The notes beneath the pieces are model-generated. The model made no database searches, had not been told where the DNA came from, and was given only the letters and a program-made list of their open reading frames with translations. From assembly GCA_023362775.1 (NCBI GenBank), contig JALMGJ010000018.1, forward strand, positions 1,116,001 to 1,180,000: DNA of 64,000 bases, read 5' to 3'. Source of the stretch: Charina bottae (taxonomy: Eukaryota; Chordata; Lepidosauria; Squamata; Charinaidae). Each line of letters starts with the position of its first letter. The first letter of the stretch is position 1. Shown here one piece after another: positions 37,791-49,509 of this stretch. Both the position numbers and the translations under genes were made by a program.

Positions 37791-37909
37791 ACTCACCTTA
37801 CAGGGTGGTTGTTGTGGGGAAAATAGGAAGAGGAAGGAGTATTAGGTATGTTCACCGCCTTGAGTTATTTATAAAAATAATAAAGGCGGGATAGAAAATA
37901 AATAATAAA

Positions 37910-39688
37910 TAAATGGTTTTGAGTAAAAGGAAAACATGGTTTCCTGAACTTCAAAGGGAGGCATGGATGCCATGCTAAAATGCTAATATCACCTTTATTA
38001 AAAAGCTAATAATTGAGCCTAAAATTCCAGTTAACAGAGCGTTCCCCTTCCTCTTCCCAGGGCCAGAAAGTGCCTCCAAGGTCTGGGGGTCTGTAGCGGC
38101 GGGTGGAAAACCTGTGGCCTCTGCTATGTCGTTCAATTCCAACTCCCATCAGTCACAATGGAAGGTGGAGAAAATCAAGCATTATAAATAATCCCACATT
38201 TTATACACCAAGAATGCACAGAGAAGTAAATTAAATTATAGTGGGTAACTACTCATTTCTGATGGTGCTCTGGTACAAAGATGAGTAACCTTTTAGGAAG
38301 TGGAAGCCTAATTTTTAAAAAACTGAAAACCAAATCATAGTGCAGAGATTCTATGTTTCTTTATCACATCAGTTTCATAAGCAAATCTAGTTACAGGATT
38401 AGAAACCATTTGTGTACCGGGTAAACTAGTTTTGATGAAATACAGTTAATTTGTAGAAGTAAGGAATCCTGTTTTAAAGCCCACTTCATTAAGTTATTTA
38501 ATAAAAATCAGTTTGTTCCTTTGATCCTATATCAACCACATGTCTGTGCTGGCCTGTATTTTTCTACGTTCTACCTAGTTAACATTACTTTAGACTCAAA
38601 AGAATTTCTGGCAGAACGAAAGGTTATTAAAAGGAAAAGACCCACAAGAAGGATGTGACAAACCTATTCAAAATTAATTTTTGAAATAACAGTTAAACAT
38701 AAAGATTCCTTTCACAGCTTAATGCTGAAAATTTTAAAGGGGGGGGGGAAGGCTGGAAATGTGTGTCACAGAGAAAATAACTCCAGGAAATCTGGTCAGA
38801 TTGCTTTAAAATCATCTTACTGTCCAGCGAAGGTAGAAAACTTGCTGACTTGATGTTCCTTACGTATTTATTCTGACACTCTTGTTCACCAAAAAGCCTC
38901 AGTGTTCTTTCCCAAGGGCACAAAGAAGGCCCTTCAAAACTATCTCCAATGTTTTCATTTCACTGTACTTGGAGGCTGGTGGAGCTTGGCTCCATGGAAG
39001 GTCTCCCTTATCTAACAGGGCTCTGCATGTCCACTGATGTCAGTGGAGGCTGGTCTTTCTGGGGAAGGGAGGCAGGGCTGGGAGATCTTGCCTAGGGGAA
39101 AAAGAAGCCAGGAACCTGGAATAACGTGATGGAAGGAGTTACAAAGAGCACAAGAGAGCTTCTGTCTCAGCTGCTTTTACAAGAGTATACAGGAAAGACC
39201 TTTCTCTGCAAATCTTTCCAAACTCTTCCCCAGTGAAGATAAAATAAAATAAACCCCATCCCCACCTGTAAGATCATCCATCCCGGACAGAGCCTCTGCA
39301 GGACTGTTAACTGTCTGCCTCTTGTCCAAGAGCTGGACACTCCCCTGATGGTGACATCACGGTGACATCATAATCTTCTCTGCCTTCAGCCCTGGCTGTC
39401 TCCACGATGAGGACAGTGCCAGGACACCTTGGCAACGGAGTCCTCGGGCATCTGGCTCTGGCTGGGAACCTGTGGGGGTCATGCTCAGCCCTTAACATTT
39501 GCTAGGAACCTGGGGCCCACAGTGGAAAGGAACTATGGTGCAAAGCCAGTGAGACGGCTGGGTGGGTGGGGGTGGGGGTTAGATTATGCCAGGCCTATGT
39601 AGGGTTCACACTACACATTTTCTGCCTCAGCCCAGGGAAAAGTGGTGCTATCGCTTTTCAACCCTAGGGCTCAAAGATGGTTTTTGTC
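37910..39688. other. intergenic, nothing recognised
   Basis: No domain-bearing frame or repeat with clear ends was found. A short G run occurs near 38740. Confidence 0.35.
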
Positions 39689-39703
39689 TTGAAAGAACAG
39701 ATT

Positions 39704-40367
39704 TGTTTTTGTTTTTGTTTTGTTTTACAAGCTCTTTATTAACTAAATGTCCAGGTTGTACAGATTTATTTGATGGACGATTGTTGTTAGCTGACCGATA
39801 TGATTTTGTTTCTTTGAATGCGGCCAAATTTTATTTCCTTGTCTGTAAAATTCTTTGCCGTCAATTGCACTGATCATTGAGATATGGCTGTTTAATTTAT
39901 GTCATTATTTTATTTTTACCACTTTTGTTTTATCTGATCTGGTATGTTTTTTTTAACATTTTTATTACATCAAGAACAAAAACTGCCATCACATAACATA
40001 ACAAAAATGACATGACAATACAAAAATAACATTACATTGCAAACATAACGTTACTTACACATTTATATGACATCAACCCTCTTTCGAGACAATCTATTAT
40101 TTCTCCTTCCTAACTTACTTAATTCTCCCTTCTTTCTTCTCTCTACTCTATCTCTCACTATCCCTTTGTAACTTACAGCGACAACTTATTTTTCTTCTTT
40201 CATTTTAACTTCTATCTCCTCTCTTCTCACTATTTTCTTCACCTTCTCCTCTTCCTCCTCATACCTTCTCTACTTCCTAATTCCCCTCTTCTCTACCCTA
40301 CTTTCACCTATTTCAAAAAAAAAAAAGAACCAGACAAAAAACAACTACAAAAACAGGACTTCCTACT
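39704..40367 (-). mobile_element. retroposed insertion with 15-bp duplication
   Basis: TTGAAAGAACAGATT is repeated exactly at 39689-39703 and 40368-40382. The insert begins with a T/G-rich run (the poly(A) side of a minus-strand copy), and TTTATTAAC at about 39737 is a reversed polyadenylation signal. A second T-run near 39945 suggests two joined 3' ends. The source was not identified. Confidence 0.7.
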
Positions 40368-40389
40368 TTGAAAGAACAGATTGAGGTAA

Positions 40390-41020
40390 GGTTCTAACCC
40401 TCTGCTGCCACCTAATGGCTGCCCAGAATTGTGCACCCCAGAGTTGATAGTCCTAGATTGGGGGCAGCCTACTGCCTTGTGGTGGCAGGTTGCCCACCAG
40501 AGTCATAACCTAAACCTGAAGAAGATGGAGCAGTTGGGTCTTTGAAGACTTGGCCCTCGTCCTGAATCATCTTAGAAAGATGCTGTTTTCATACCTAGAG
40601 ATCCTTGTATTAAAAGGAAGAAGGCCTGTATGTTGCATAGGCAGGGCTTTGATCACAGGTACCTTCTTGACCAACTTTGGTCACAGCCACCACCTTCAGC
40701 TTTTAAAGCCCCTCCCCCTGGTATTCCTGAAAACATGCCAATCAGGATTAGCTTACGCAACCACGAAAATCAACACACTTTCCATCCCATCTGAGAGATT
40801 TATTGTTCCTTACAGAATGCCAAAATATCAAAACACCCATTTCACAACACACTAAGCTAATTCTATGTTATCTGGAACAGTACATAACCAAAACCAAGAA
40901 TACATCTCTGATGCCTGGAAGGGAATTCAGATAATATTCACCAAAAAGCCTGTCTTACTGTCTTCAAAAGCATCTGGCAAGCTGGCTCAGAACTGCAACC
41001 TTTTTGTTTCACTGCAAAGG
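40390..41020. other. unassigned sequence before the L1
   Basis: The open frame of the L1 extends backwards through this area by chance. The residues before about 41040 have no L1 similarity. Confidence 0.35.
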
Positions 41021-43810
41021 TTGGATAAAAATAAAAAAAGAAAGAAAGAAAAGGAAGAGATTATGAACCAGATAAAATGGCTACAATCTCACCTTAAGAT
41101 TGAGTTAACAGAAGAATTAGATAAAAAATTAAAATTTATAAAACAAAGAAACTTTGAGCAGGCAAATAAACCAGGAAAATGGTTAATGTACAAACTGAGA
41201 AAAGAAAAAGAGAAAAGAATTATAAATAAAATAAAAAATAAAAATATGGAGTTCACATATAATGAAGACATTAAGAGAGTTTTTTTTGATTATTATACAA
41301 ATCTATATCAGGAGCAGAAAACCCCAGCAGATAAAGTAGAAGAATATATTAAAAATTGTAACATTGAAAAATTAACAGAAGAAGATAAGGAACTTACAAA
41401 CCACAATATTACAACCCAAGAAATCAGAGAAGCAATTAAAAAATTGAAAGTAAATAAGGCACCAGGGACAGACGGACTCACAGCAGATTATTATAAAAAA
41501 CTACAAGAACAATTAATTAAACCATTAGAAGAAATGTTTAATTCAATACTTCAAGGGTCAGAAATACCTGAATCATGGAAAGAGGCTAACATTATACTAA
41601 TCCCAAAGGAAAATCAGGATCCAACAGATTGTAAAAATTATAGGCCAATTTCATTATTAAATAACGATTATAAAATTTTTACTATTATTCTTGCGGAAAG
41701 ACTCAAAAAAATTTTACAGAAAACTATTAAGCAAGATCAAAATGGATTTCTGCCGACTAGACAAATAAAAGATAATATTAGAAATGTAATTGATTTAATA
41801 GAATATGCTAAAGTACATAATGAAAAACAAATAACACTACTATTTTTAGACGCAGAAAAAGCTTTTGACAACGTAAATTGGAATTTTATGTTCAAAGTAT
41901 TAGAAAAAAAAGATTTTGGAAATAAATTCATAAATGCAATAAAAGCAATATATAGGATACAAAAAGCAAGAATAATAGTAAACGATGAACTAACACAGGA
42001 ATGCAAAATAATGAAAGGTACTAGGCAAGGATGCCCTATTTCCCCATTATTATTTATACTGGTACTAGAGGTTTTATTAGATGAAATAAGGAAAGATCAA
42101 GAAATAGAGGGGATTAAGATCAAGAAAGAGGAATACAAATTAAAGGCGTTCGCTGATGATCTAGTAATAACATTACAAAATCCAATAAACTCAATAACAA
42201 AATTGATCTCTAAACTACAAGAATATGGTGAAGTATCAGGATTTAAAATAAATAAGGAAAAAACCAAAATGATAAATTTAAATATGCCTAAAGTAGAAAT
42301 AGACAAAATAGAACAAATATCAGGTTTCCAAAATGTTAAAAAAATTAAGTACTTAGGAATTCAAATAACAAATAATAACTTGGATTTATATAAAAATAAT
42401 TATGAAAGCTTATGGAAAGAAATCAAAAAGGATTTGGAGAAATGGGCAAACTTGCAAATATCCCTATTAGGCAGAATTGCCACAATAAAAATGAATATTT
42501 TACCAAGATTTCTATACCTGTTTCAAACAATCCCAATTACAATAAAAGATCAAATTTTTACAAAATGGCAAAGAGAAATAACAAAATTTATTTGGCAAAA
42601 AAAAAAACCTAGAATTAAACTTAAATACCTACAAGATACTAAAAATAGAGGGGGTTTAGCAATGCCTGATTTAAAATTGTATTATGAAACATGCGGGCTA
42701 ATTTGGATTAGAGACTGGATTAAATTAGAAGATGGAAAAACAATAAACTTGGAAGGACACGACAACAGGTATGGTTGGCATGGCTATATGTGGCATAATA
42801 GATGCAAAGTACATAAGTTATTTAACAATCATATAATTAGGAAGTCACTATTAAAAATTTGGAACAAATATAAAAAAACATTACTACCTGGCTTGCCATT
42901 ATGGGTATCGCCACAGGAGGCAGGCGCCAGAATGGGGAATCAAACAGATAAGGATTTTATAAAATATCAAAACTTGTTAAAAATGGAAGGAAATAATTAT
43001 AGACTAAAAACACGGGAGGAACTAGAAAACGAAAATATAATGTGCCACTGGTTTACGTACTTTCAACTAAAAGAACAATATAAAATCGACAATAAAAATT
43101 TTCAATTCATAAAAGATCAAAATAATTGGGATAATATATTAGAACGAGATAATGACCACTTGATATCAAAAATTTACAAGATATTATTGGAAATGAAAAC
43201 TAAAGATATAAAAATTAAAAATTATATGAAGAAATGGGAAGAAGATTTAGGTATAGAAATTACATATGAGCAGTGGCAAAAAATTTGGTCAAAAAATATA
43301 AAATTCACCCTAAGTAATAGTTTAAGGGAAAACATATATAAAATGATATATAGATGGTACCTATCACCTGAGGTGCTATTTAAATCAAAAATTAGAAATA
43401 CGAATGTCTGTTGGAAATGCAAAAAAAAAAGAGGATCTTTTTACCACATTTGGTGGCAATGTGACAAAGCAAGAAAATATTGGACTAAAATAAATACATA
43501 TATAAAAGAAATGCTAGGTAAAGACATACAAATGAAACCAGAAATCTATTTACTAGGCAAAACTGATGATATCATGAATAAAAGACAAAAGACATTATTT
43601 TTATATTTAAGTACAGCAGCAAGAGTAAAATATGCGCAATTATGGAAGGAAGAAAATATACCAACAAAAGAAGATTGGATTATGAAATTAATGGAATTAA
43701 TGCAAGCAGACAGATTAACTAACCTAATAAAAGGGAAAGAAATAGGGAAGCATAAAGAGATATGGGACCCTTTTACAGAGTATCTTAAAAAGGAATACAA
43801 TATTAAATAG
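40865..43810 (+). CDS. L1 ORF2 fragment: reverse transcriptase and C-terminal domain
   Basis: The 981-codon open frame contains genuine ORF2 from about 41040 onward. Visible in order: KAPGTDGLTADYYK, NYRPISLLNNDYKI, motif A FLDAEKAFDNVNW, RQGCPISPLL, motif C AFADDLVI with both catalytic Asp residues, KYLGIQI, and a C-terminal CWKC…H…C zinc-like motif (near 43410-43465). There is no internal stop or frameshift. The AP endonuclease is missing, so the product could not complete normal target-primed insertion on its own. The annotated ATG is accidental, in flanking DNA. Confidence 0.85.
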   Translation: MLSGTVHNQNQEYISDAWKGIQIIFTKKPVLLSSKASGKLAQNCNLFVSLQRLDKNKKRKKEKEEIMNQIKWLQSHLKIELTEELDKKLKFIKQRNFEQANKPGKWLMYKLRKEKEKRIINKIKNKNMEFTYNEDIKRVFFDYYTNLYQEQKTPADKVEEYIKNCNIEKLTEEDKELTNHNITTQEIREAIKKLKVNKAPGTDGLTADYYKKLQEQLIKPLEEMFNSILQGSEIPESWKEANIILIPKENQDPTDCKNYRPISLLNNDYKIFTIILAERLKKILQKTIKQDQNGFLPTRQIKDNIRNVIDLIEYAKVHNEKQITLLFLDAEKAFDNVNWNFMFKVLEKKDFGNKFINAIKAIYRIQKARIIVNDELTQECKIMKGTRQGCPISPLLFILVLEVLLDEIRKDQEIEGIKIKKEEYKLKAFADDLVITLQNPINSITKLISKLQEYGEVSGFKINKEKTKMINLNMPKVEIDKIEQISGFQNVKKIKYLGIQITNNNLDLYKNNYESLWKEIKKDLEKWANLQISLLGRIATIKMNILPRFLYLFQTIPITIKDQIFTKWQREITKFIWQKKKPRIKLKYLQDTKNRGGLAMPDLKLYYETCGLIWIRDWIKLEDGKTINLEGHDNRYGWHGYMWHNRCKVHKLFNNHIIRKSLLKIWNKYKKTLLPGLPLWVSPQEAGARMGNQTDKDFIKYQNLLKMEGNNYRLKTREELENENIMCHWFTYFQLKEQYKIDNKNFQFIKDQNNWDNILERDNDHLISKIYKILLEMKTKDIKIKNYMKKWEEDLGIEITYEQWQKIWSKNIKFTLSNSLRENIYKMIYRWYLSPEVLFKSKIRNTNVCWKCKKKRGSFYHIWWQCDKARKYWTKINTYIKEMLGKDIQMKPEIYLLGKTDDIMNKRQKTLFLYLSTAARVKYAQLWKEENIPTKEDWIMKLMELMQADRLTNLIKGKEIGKHKEIWDPFTEYLKKEYNIK

Positions 43811-44410
43811 ATATATATGTAATTATACAACTATAAGTAAAAATATAGTAAGGGGGGGGGGAAATAAGGAAATATAGAAAGTAAGAGAGAAAATGTATAC
43901 AAATTAGTTACATTTAATGTTCTGAGTTAAGAAAGCCGGAAGTAATTTTAAATGTGTATGAATATGTAGTATGTATGTGTAGGTAGAAGAGGTTAAGTCT
44001 TTAAAAATTAAGAAAGGAAAAATGCATAAGAGAATAATAGAATATATATATATATATATAGAAACATAAAAATGAAAGAAAGGAACTAATGAACTAAAAA
44101 TAGATAAAAAAGCTAAGGGAGGGATTTTGTGGATTAAGAGATATGTAGTAGTGGGAGAGGAGTATGGGAGGTAAGAAGGTAGGAAGGAAAAAGAAAGTAG
44201 AAATAGATAAATGGAATTGAAAGATCGGATTATACAAAAGACTAGAAAATAAAAATTTATAAGTTATAAGACTATGAAAATATGCAATTGATGAAATGCC
44301 TAAGTGTAAATGGGATATGTTTTATGTAAAATGTAAATGTCTGTGTTATATGTTAAATGTAAATAAAGTTTATTTTTTAATATTTAAAATAAAAAAAAAA
44401 AAAAAAAAAA
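41025..44410 (+). mobile_element. L1 LINE, 5'-truncated, with open ORF2
   Basis: It runs from just before the RT N-terminal region of ORF2 through a 590-bp 3'UTR to AATAAAGTTTATT near 44362 and a 20-plus A tail ending near 44410. It lacks 5'UTR, ORF1 and the endonuclease. No target duplication was found by eye. The long open frame implies a young insertion. Confidence 0.9.
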
Positions 44411-44470
44411 ACAAGGGAATGTAAATTGCTCAAAAGGGAATGAAACACAAAACAGAAATAGGTAAGTACT

Positions 44471-45265
44471 AGACAACCCGTGACGTGTTGGGTCATCGTT
44501 TTAGAGATATTTCCTTACCAGATTCCTCAATGCCTTCAACGATGGCAGAGCTGCTAATGTGCTGCCTTCACTGGAAAAGTTCTTAAAAATTCAAGGAGAT
44601 ATTCAGAGATGTATCTGCCTTGAATAGCCCAGGTCATTCATATTGAACTGTATAGCATAGTCAAACATCAGGATTTGACCACAAGAAATGTTTTATGACA
44701 TTTTGTATTATGTCATAAAATGTTTTATAAAATTTGCCAAATTTCAATTCCACGGGAGTAATGGGTCCCAGAATTTGGACGAATTCTGTGTCAGGATGTC
44801 ACCCATGCCATCCTGCCATGGCGCCAGGAAGGAACATCCCGTCAGTCTGTTAAACTCACAGGGTCGTTTGGGGGTGCTTTACAGTAAAACTACCAGATGT
44901 GTAAAGTAGGGGAGAATGCTGGCAATGGGGTTTGGGTGTATTCACAGAACTGCAAACTATGTTAATCAAAGTATTGCACTGAGCGATTCAGCACCCAGGA
45001 TAGATCAAAGGGTGATATTGCAGTGTTAGTTGATTCGGACCCAGAAAGACCTGAAAACTGAGAGGGCAACTGAGCCGCAAATCCCGATGGGGGCGGGGAA
45101 ACCTTGGAGATTTTTAAATGTGCAATGGGTCACTGGCTTTAATAAAGATTCCTTCATATCCCTGAGTGGCTTGTGTCAGGAACTCTGATTTAATAGTCAA
45201 CGGATCGAGGGCATCAGATTCTGTAAGTTAGCCCATTTGAGGTGCCTTGGTTCAAAAATTTATGT
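44471..45265 (+). repeat. second copy of the unknown repeat seen at 20099-21190, interrupted
   Basis: 44471-44788 and 45218-45265 are the two parts, joined in the other copy. Between them lies a 429-bp insertion. Confidence 0.6.
44789..45217 (+). mobile_element. LTR-like insertion
   Basis: It starts TGTCAGGATG and is flanked by ATTCTG on both sides (44783-44788 and 45218-45223). An AATAAAG signal lies at about 45141. The 3' end does not finish in a clean CA, so solo-LTR status is tentative. Confidence 0.5.
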
Positions 45266-45274
45266 ACTGTTTCG

Positions 45275-45420
45275 TGGCGGCAGCGGCACGCCATTAGCAC
45301 TTCCGGGTTTTACCGCAAAACACGAGGTCACTGCCCCGCGCCCCGGCCGCACATACCGCTGCCACCACCCGCGCCGCCGCCGTTGGTGTGTCGCCAATGG
45401 CGGGAGTTTGGAAAGCACTG
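45275..45420. mobile_element. hAT-type MITE, degenerate
   Basis: The right end GTTTGGAAAGCACTG and the GTTGGTGTGTCGCCAATGG block with a GCCGCC core are preserved. The left terminus is lost. Confidence 0.65.
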
Positions 45421-45540
45421 ATTTATTTAATAAAACACAATTGGTTATGTGCACACAATACACCAAGCTAAACTCAAGCCACAGTAGGGCTTACAGCAAT
45501 ATGTGTATCCAACTATTATGTGACTGAGCATCATATATAG

Positions 45541-45783
45541 CAGGGGTCCCTAACCTGTGGGCCACGGCCTGTTAGGAAGTGGACCACCGGGCTCCCGCCC
45601 GCAAATCCCGCCCCCTTCCACGCGATTGGCTCCTGCCCACAAACCCCGCCCCGGTGCTTGTGATTGGCTCCTGCCCGCAAAGCCCCCCAGTCCGCAGAAA
45701 TCCTGGAAACCCCGCCCCCCTGGTCCACGGAAAAATCATCTTTTGAAACCGGTCCCTGGCGCCAAAAAGGTTGGGGACCCCTG
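45541..45783. mobile_element. hAT MITE (CAGGGGTCCCTAACC type)
   Basis: The ends CAGGGGTCCCTAACCTG and GGTTGGGGACCCCTG are near-perfect complements. The 8-bp duplication is ATATATAG and AAATATAG. The interior has repeated GATTGGCTCCTGCCC and CCCCGCCCC units. Confidence 0.88.
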
Positions 45784-45990
45784 AAATATAGCATGTTAGT
45801 ACCTGATAGAGAACTCTTGCACCCATGTCTGTCCCATAGAAACAAACTGTCTATTGAGGGAACAAATCCTGGACTGGACAGATTTTGGATTTGATCCAAT
45901 ACTGCTGTTTCGAATGCAACTCTGGGCAGTGGGCATGAGCAAACTGAAGACAAGCTATCTCAAACTATTAAAAGCAAGACAGTAAGAAAA

Positions 45991-46013
45991 TCATCATCAT
46001 CATCATCATCATC
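45991..46013. repeat. (ATC)n microsatellite
   Basis: About eight uninterrupted TCA/ATC units. Confidence 0.95.
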
Positions 46014-46019
46014 GATAAA

Positions 46020-49000
46020 TGCCTCTCAATCCTCTAGAAATCAAAGTCCTGCTGAAATAACACCATTTCCCTGGCCTTCCTAAATGAGAATAAAGACTCG
46101 TATTCCTAGCCAGGGCCATATCGAGGAGCCATGCTAAGAAAGGGCCCCCAGCTTTGGGGGGGGGCAACGGGGGCTGCTCAGCCATTATCAGAAGGCAAAG
46201 GGTTTCATTGGATCCCTGCCCCCCCCCCCCATGCTTCTGCTCTTCTCAACAGGGGTGGCTGAAAGGACAGGGTTCCAATTGCATGGCTGTGGCTAGCATC
46301 ATGGGTTGTTTTTTTTTACTGCCTCTGTGGAGACACCCCAGCTTCTCAGTGTATCATGGTCTTCAGGGGAGCCCAAACAGAGCTTTTTGTTTTCTAGGAA
46401 TGCCTCTTAGGTAAATAAATATGTCCCTGGGCATGAAGGTAAGGCTTGAAGCTGGCACTTTGCTTTACAGCTTGCTAGCTCCATTATTATTTTTAAGAGT
46501 CTGTAAGTAAAAATAAAACCAAGTCAGAAGCTACCTGGCCAGCAGCAAGGCAGAGGTCACCGGGCTGATGTTCAGGAGCATCATTTGGGTCCAAATCTCT
46601 ACGGGTTCACTAATATTGAATGAATCCAACATCTGTTGCACTTATTGAATGGGGCTGAGAGTTTAGCTCATTGAACTAGAATTGTAGCTTTTGTTTGCAA
46701 GTGAAACCTCTGATTACAACCTGCTGCTTTTGCCCTCCTCTTTTTATTAAACTCAGCCCCAGGGGCTCTTTGGGGAGCTGATTCCTACTAATTACATACC
46801 CAATTTCTTCTGGGTTTGCTTCGATTTAACACAGCTACACCCGTGCACTTTCAAACACAACCTGTGCTTTATTTTAGGAAGTAATTTTTTAAAAGTTCCC
46901 TGGACTGATCAGGGAGAAAAGCAGGCTTTTTGATGAAAACCTACTTCCCAGTGAGTCCATTTCTCACCAACTGGTCTTTGTAAGAATTTTGCAATTCCAA
47001 GAACTGGCAGTTAGAGCTCATCTATTATATTTTTTATTGTAAGCTAGGAACAGGGACCATCTTGTTCATTATCGTCAAGCAAGATGCTCAGGAGCCTTTT
47101 CTATTGGAAAATGAGGCGAAATTCTTTAAATAAGTAAGAGTGGTGCCATTTTGTCAGTTCCTCCGGCAATATTTCAAGAAAGCTTAGGTTCTGGCTAACC
47201 TCTCTCCACACGAGGGCACTTGCATACCAGTTATTGCTGTGTTCTTCCCGTAAGATGGAAACCGTGCATTGAGAAGAGTTGGTGCAGCCAGCAGCCCTCT
47301 TGCCACCTCCTCAAGCCCTCCTCAACTCAAAGTCATATTTCCTGGCTCACCTGCCCCCTCTCCCTGGGTGCTGTGCAGTCAGGGAAAGACACGGGTTTTT
47401 TCAGGAGCAGTTGGCAGGTAGTCCACGCTGGCTCTGAAGGCCCCTGGCTGGCTTCCGTTGTGAATAACGCACACCGCTGTTCTCCACAGATCAAAAGCCC
47501 ATTTGCATTCTATTTCTTCTCCGTTTTAATCCTCTTCTTTAAAAAAATGTTTAGAAAGCTAACCATTGTGCATGAAGAATGGGATATGTAAGAATACCTA
47601 GGAAATGTTTTACTTGGGACTTCAGATAGGGACTTAGAGGATCTATATTGTCCAAACTGGGTGGGGGAATATTACTGAGTAATTGTGCTTTTACATCTAA
47701 TTCTTTGCTCCAGAAACAATGTCTATTTTTTAAAATCTTTCTTTGCATTTATGTGATGATTTTAAAACCATTATTTAGCCTTTTACTGTATTGGGAAGAG
47801 ACTGGCCTGGAAACAGAACAAAAGGAACTTACGAATCAAAACATTATTGATGAAGAAATATAATTTCAGTATTTAACGAAAAGACATCAGCAGTAACAAG
47901 AAAACATTAAGATTCCAAAAATGAGGGCCAACGTGTGCTAAAGCAAGTTGCACATACTGGGGAAAATTCCTTCTCAGTGACCTCGACTGACAGCTCAGTC
48001 CTATCCAGAGCAAGGTGGTGTATGACACCCGCAGCAACTTTTTCGGTGGCACGGCTGGATGATCTTTGTAGCTGGAGAAGCAGGATGGTGTTCCTTGAAA
48101 AGGCACAGTCGTAAGAGATTTCGCTTCTCTTCTAACCATCCCGGCTTTCTATTGGAAGCGAGAAGGCCCTCTGCTGTGAGCAAGGCAGACTCTGTTATGG
48201 CGTCCCGTCAGGGCAGAAGGCTGGCTGTCTTCACCTCTTTCCTTCAGCCCTGCTTCACTCCCCCCAGGGCTCTTCCTGCCCAGGTTCACTCACCAGTCTA
48301 TCAGGCAGAGATGCCACCTTTATTCTTGGGGAGGGGAGGGGGAGCATTATTGCCACCTCTTACGAAGCATCAAAGGGCGGCTAACAGCCCGTCTGGGAAA
48401 CTGATGCACCCATCTGGCCCATCTCACCTGACTGGTCCTCGAGAAGTTTATCAATGCCTGCAACCACACAAAGGGACCCAGAGCCTTAAATGTGTCCCAT
48501 ATTATGCTCTTTTTTAGGGGAAAAGTGCTATCTATGCACCAAATCATGTATGTTATCTCTAAATAATAATTGCCCTGCCAGTTACCCGTGGGACAGCGCC
48601 TTTGAACACCACCAGAGTGTCCCAGATAACTACAGCTTCTCCACCCCTGCCCTGGTGCCTTGGCTAATGCCACACCCAAAACCTGAGTGGGCACATCTCC
48701 AAGAGGGAAACCCTTCTCTCCACACCTATCCAGATCTCAGTAATACACGCCAGGCGTATTACACGCCAGGTCAGCCCTTTAATCCATCATCAGATTGCAA
48801 ATGGGGGAGGCTTTATTACAGATTGACCTGGCACTTAGCAGCAGCAACCAAAAGCCGAGGCCTCTGAGTCTGATGACCAGCGCAGGGTGCCAAAACGCCA
48901 CACCAATACCGAACACCGGGTCCACGTTCCCCAAATGCAGCCCACCTCCTGCCTGCTGACGTATCTCCCTCTGTCACCACATCGATGCTCCCCCCGCCTC

Positions 49001-49329
49001 CAACCTCCAAGCCTCCCTCCTCCGCAACCGCCTGCCAACCTGTCCTCCAGCCTGAGGACCCCGTCCTTAACCTACCTGCATCCACTCACCAAGGAGGGGG
49101 AGTTAGACACCCAGGGGGCTTTTGCGCCTGGCACTCAACAAGCCACATTGTAGACCAACAAACAAGCCCACTACCACATCCCCCATCCCCTTACATACAT
49201 ACAAAGCACCCCTTTTTTTTTCGTGTCAAAAGCACCAAGGCGCTTTTATAGTGAAAGGATTTGCCGGTGACATCACCGTTGCCCGGGGGACCTCCGAGAA
49301 GGCTCCTTTCATGTCCCTGTGATTTTTCC
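46020..49329. other. intergenic, nothing recognised
   Basis: Several frames of 60-150 codons on both strands overlap each other and show no domain or splice-consistent structure. Short C and G runs occur near 46220 and 46160. Confidence 0.35.
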
Positions 49330-49506
49330 CACCGGAGTGGTGCCTATTTATCTACTTGCATTTGCATGCTTTTGAACTGCTAGGTTGGCAGGAGCTGGGA
49401 CAAATGGCCGGGAGCTCACTCCGGCAATCTTGGGATTCGAACTGCGGAGCTGTCAGCTTTAATGGCCTCTGACTCAGCCTCTTAACCACTGAGCCACCGC
49501 GGTCCC
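49330..49506 (-). mobile_element. tRNA-derived SINE, 3'-truncated
   Basis: On the minus strand the A box TGGCTCAGTGGTTAAG and B box GTTCGAATCCC start at the right, followed by the CTCCCGGCC…TTGCATGC body. The GGAACCTTTACC tail is missing. Confidence 0.8.
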
Positions 49507-49509
49507 ATA

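Larger units (their letters stand above)
36680..37905 (+). mobile_element. MIR-like SINE, interrupted twice and internally amplified
   Basis: The tRNA-like head (TCTAGTGGTTAAGGCA at 36691) is split by a hAT MITE (36705-36985), resumes to GAGTTCTAGTCCCG, is split again by a TIR element (about 37030-37432), and then continues as the core GGCTGGGTGACCTTGGGCC in four tandem units. It ends with CACCGCCTTGAGTTATTTAT and an (AAAT)n tail. The core resembles MIR (GTGACCTTGGGCAAGTCAC). Confidence 0.75.

Noticed and set aside
37055..37826. Repeat-containing proteins on both strands
   Set aside because: Created by a 102-bp SINE tandem repeat whose length is a multiple of three.
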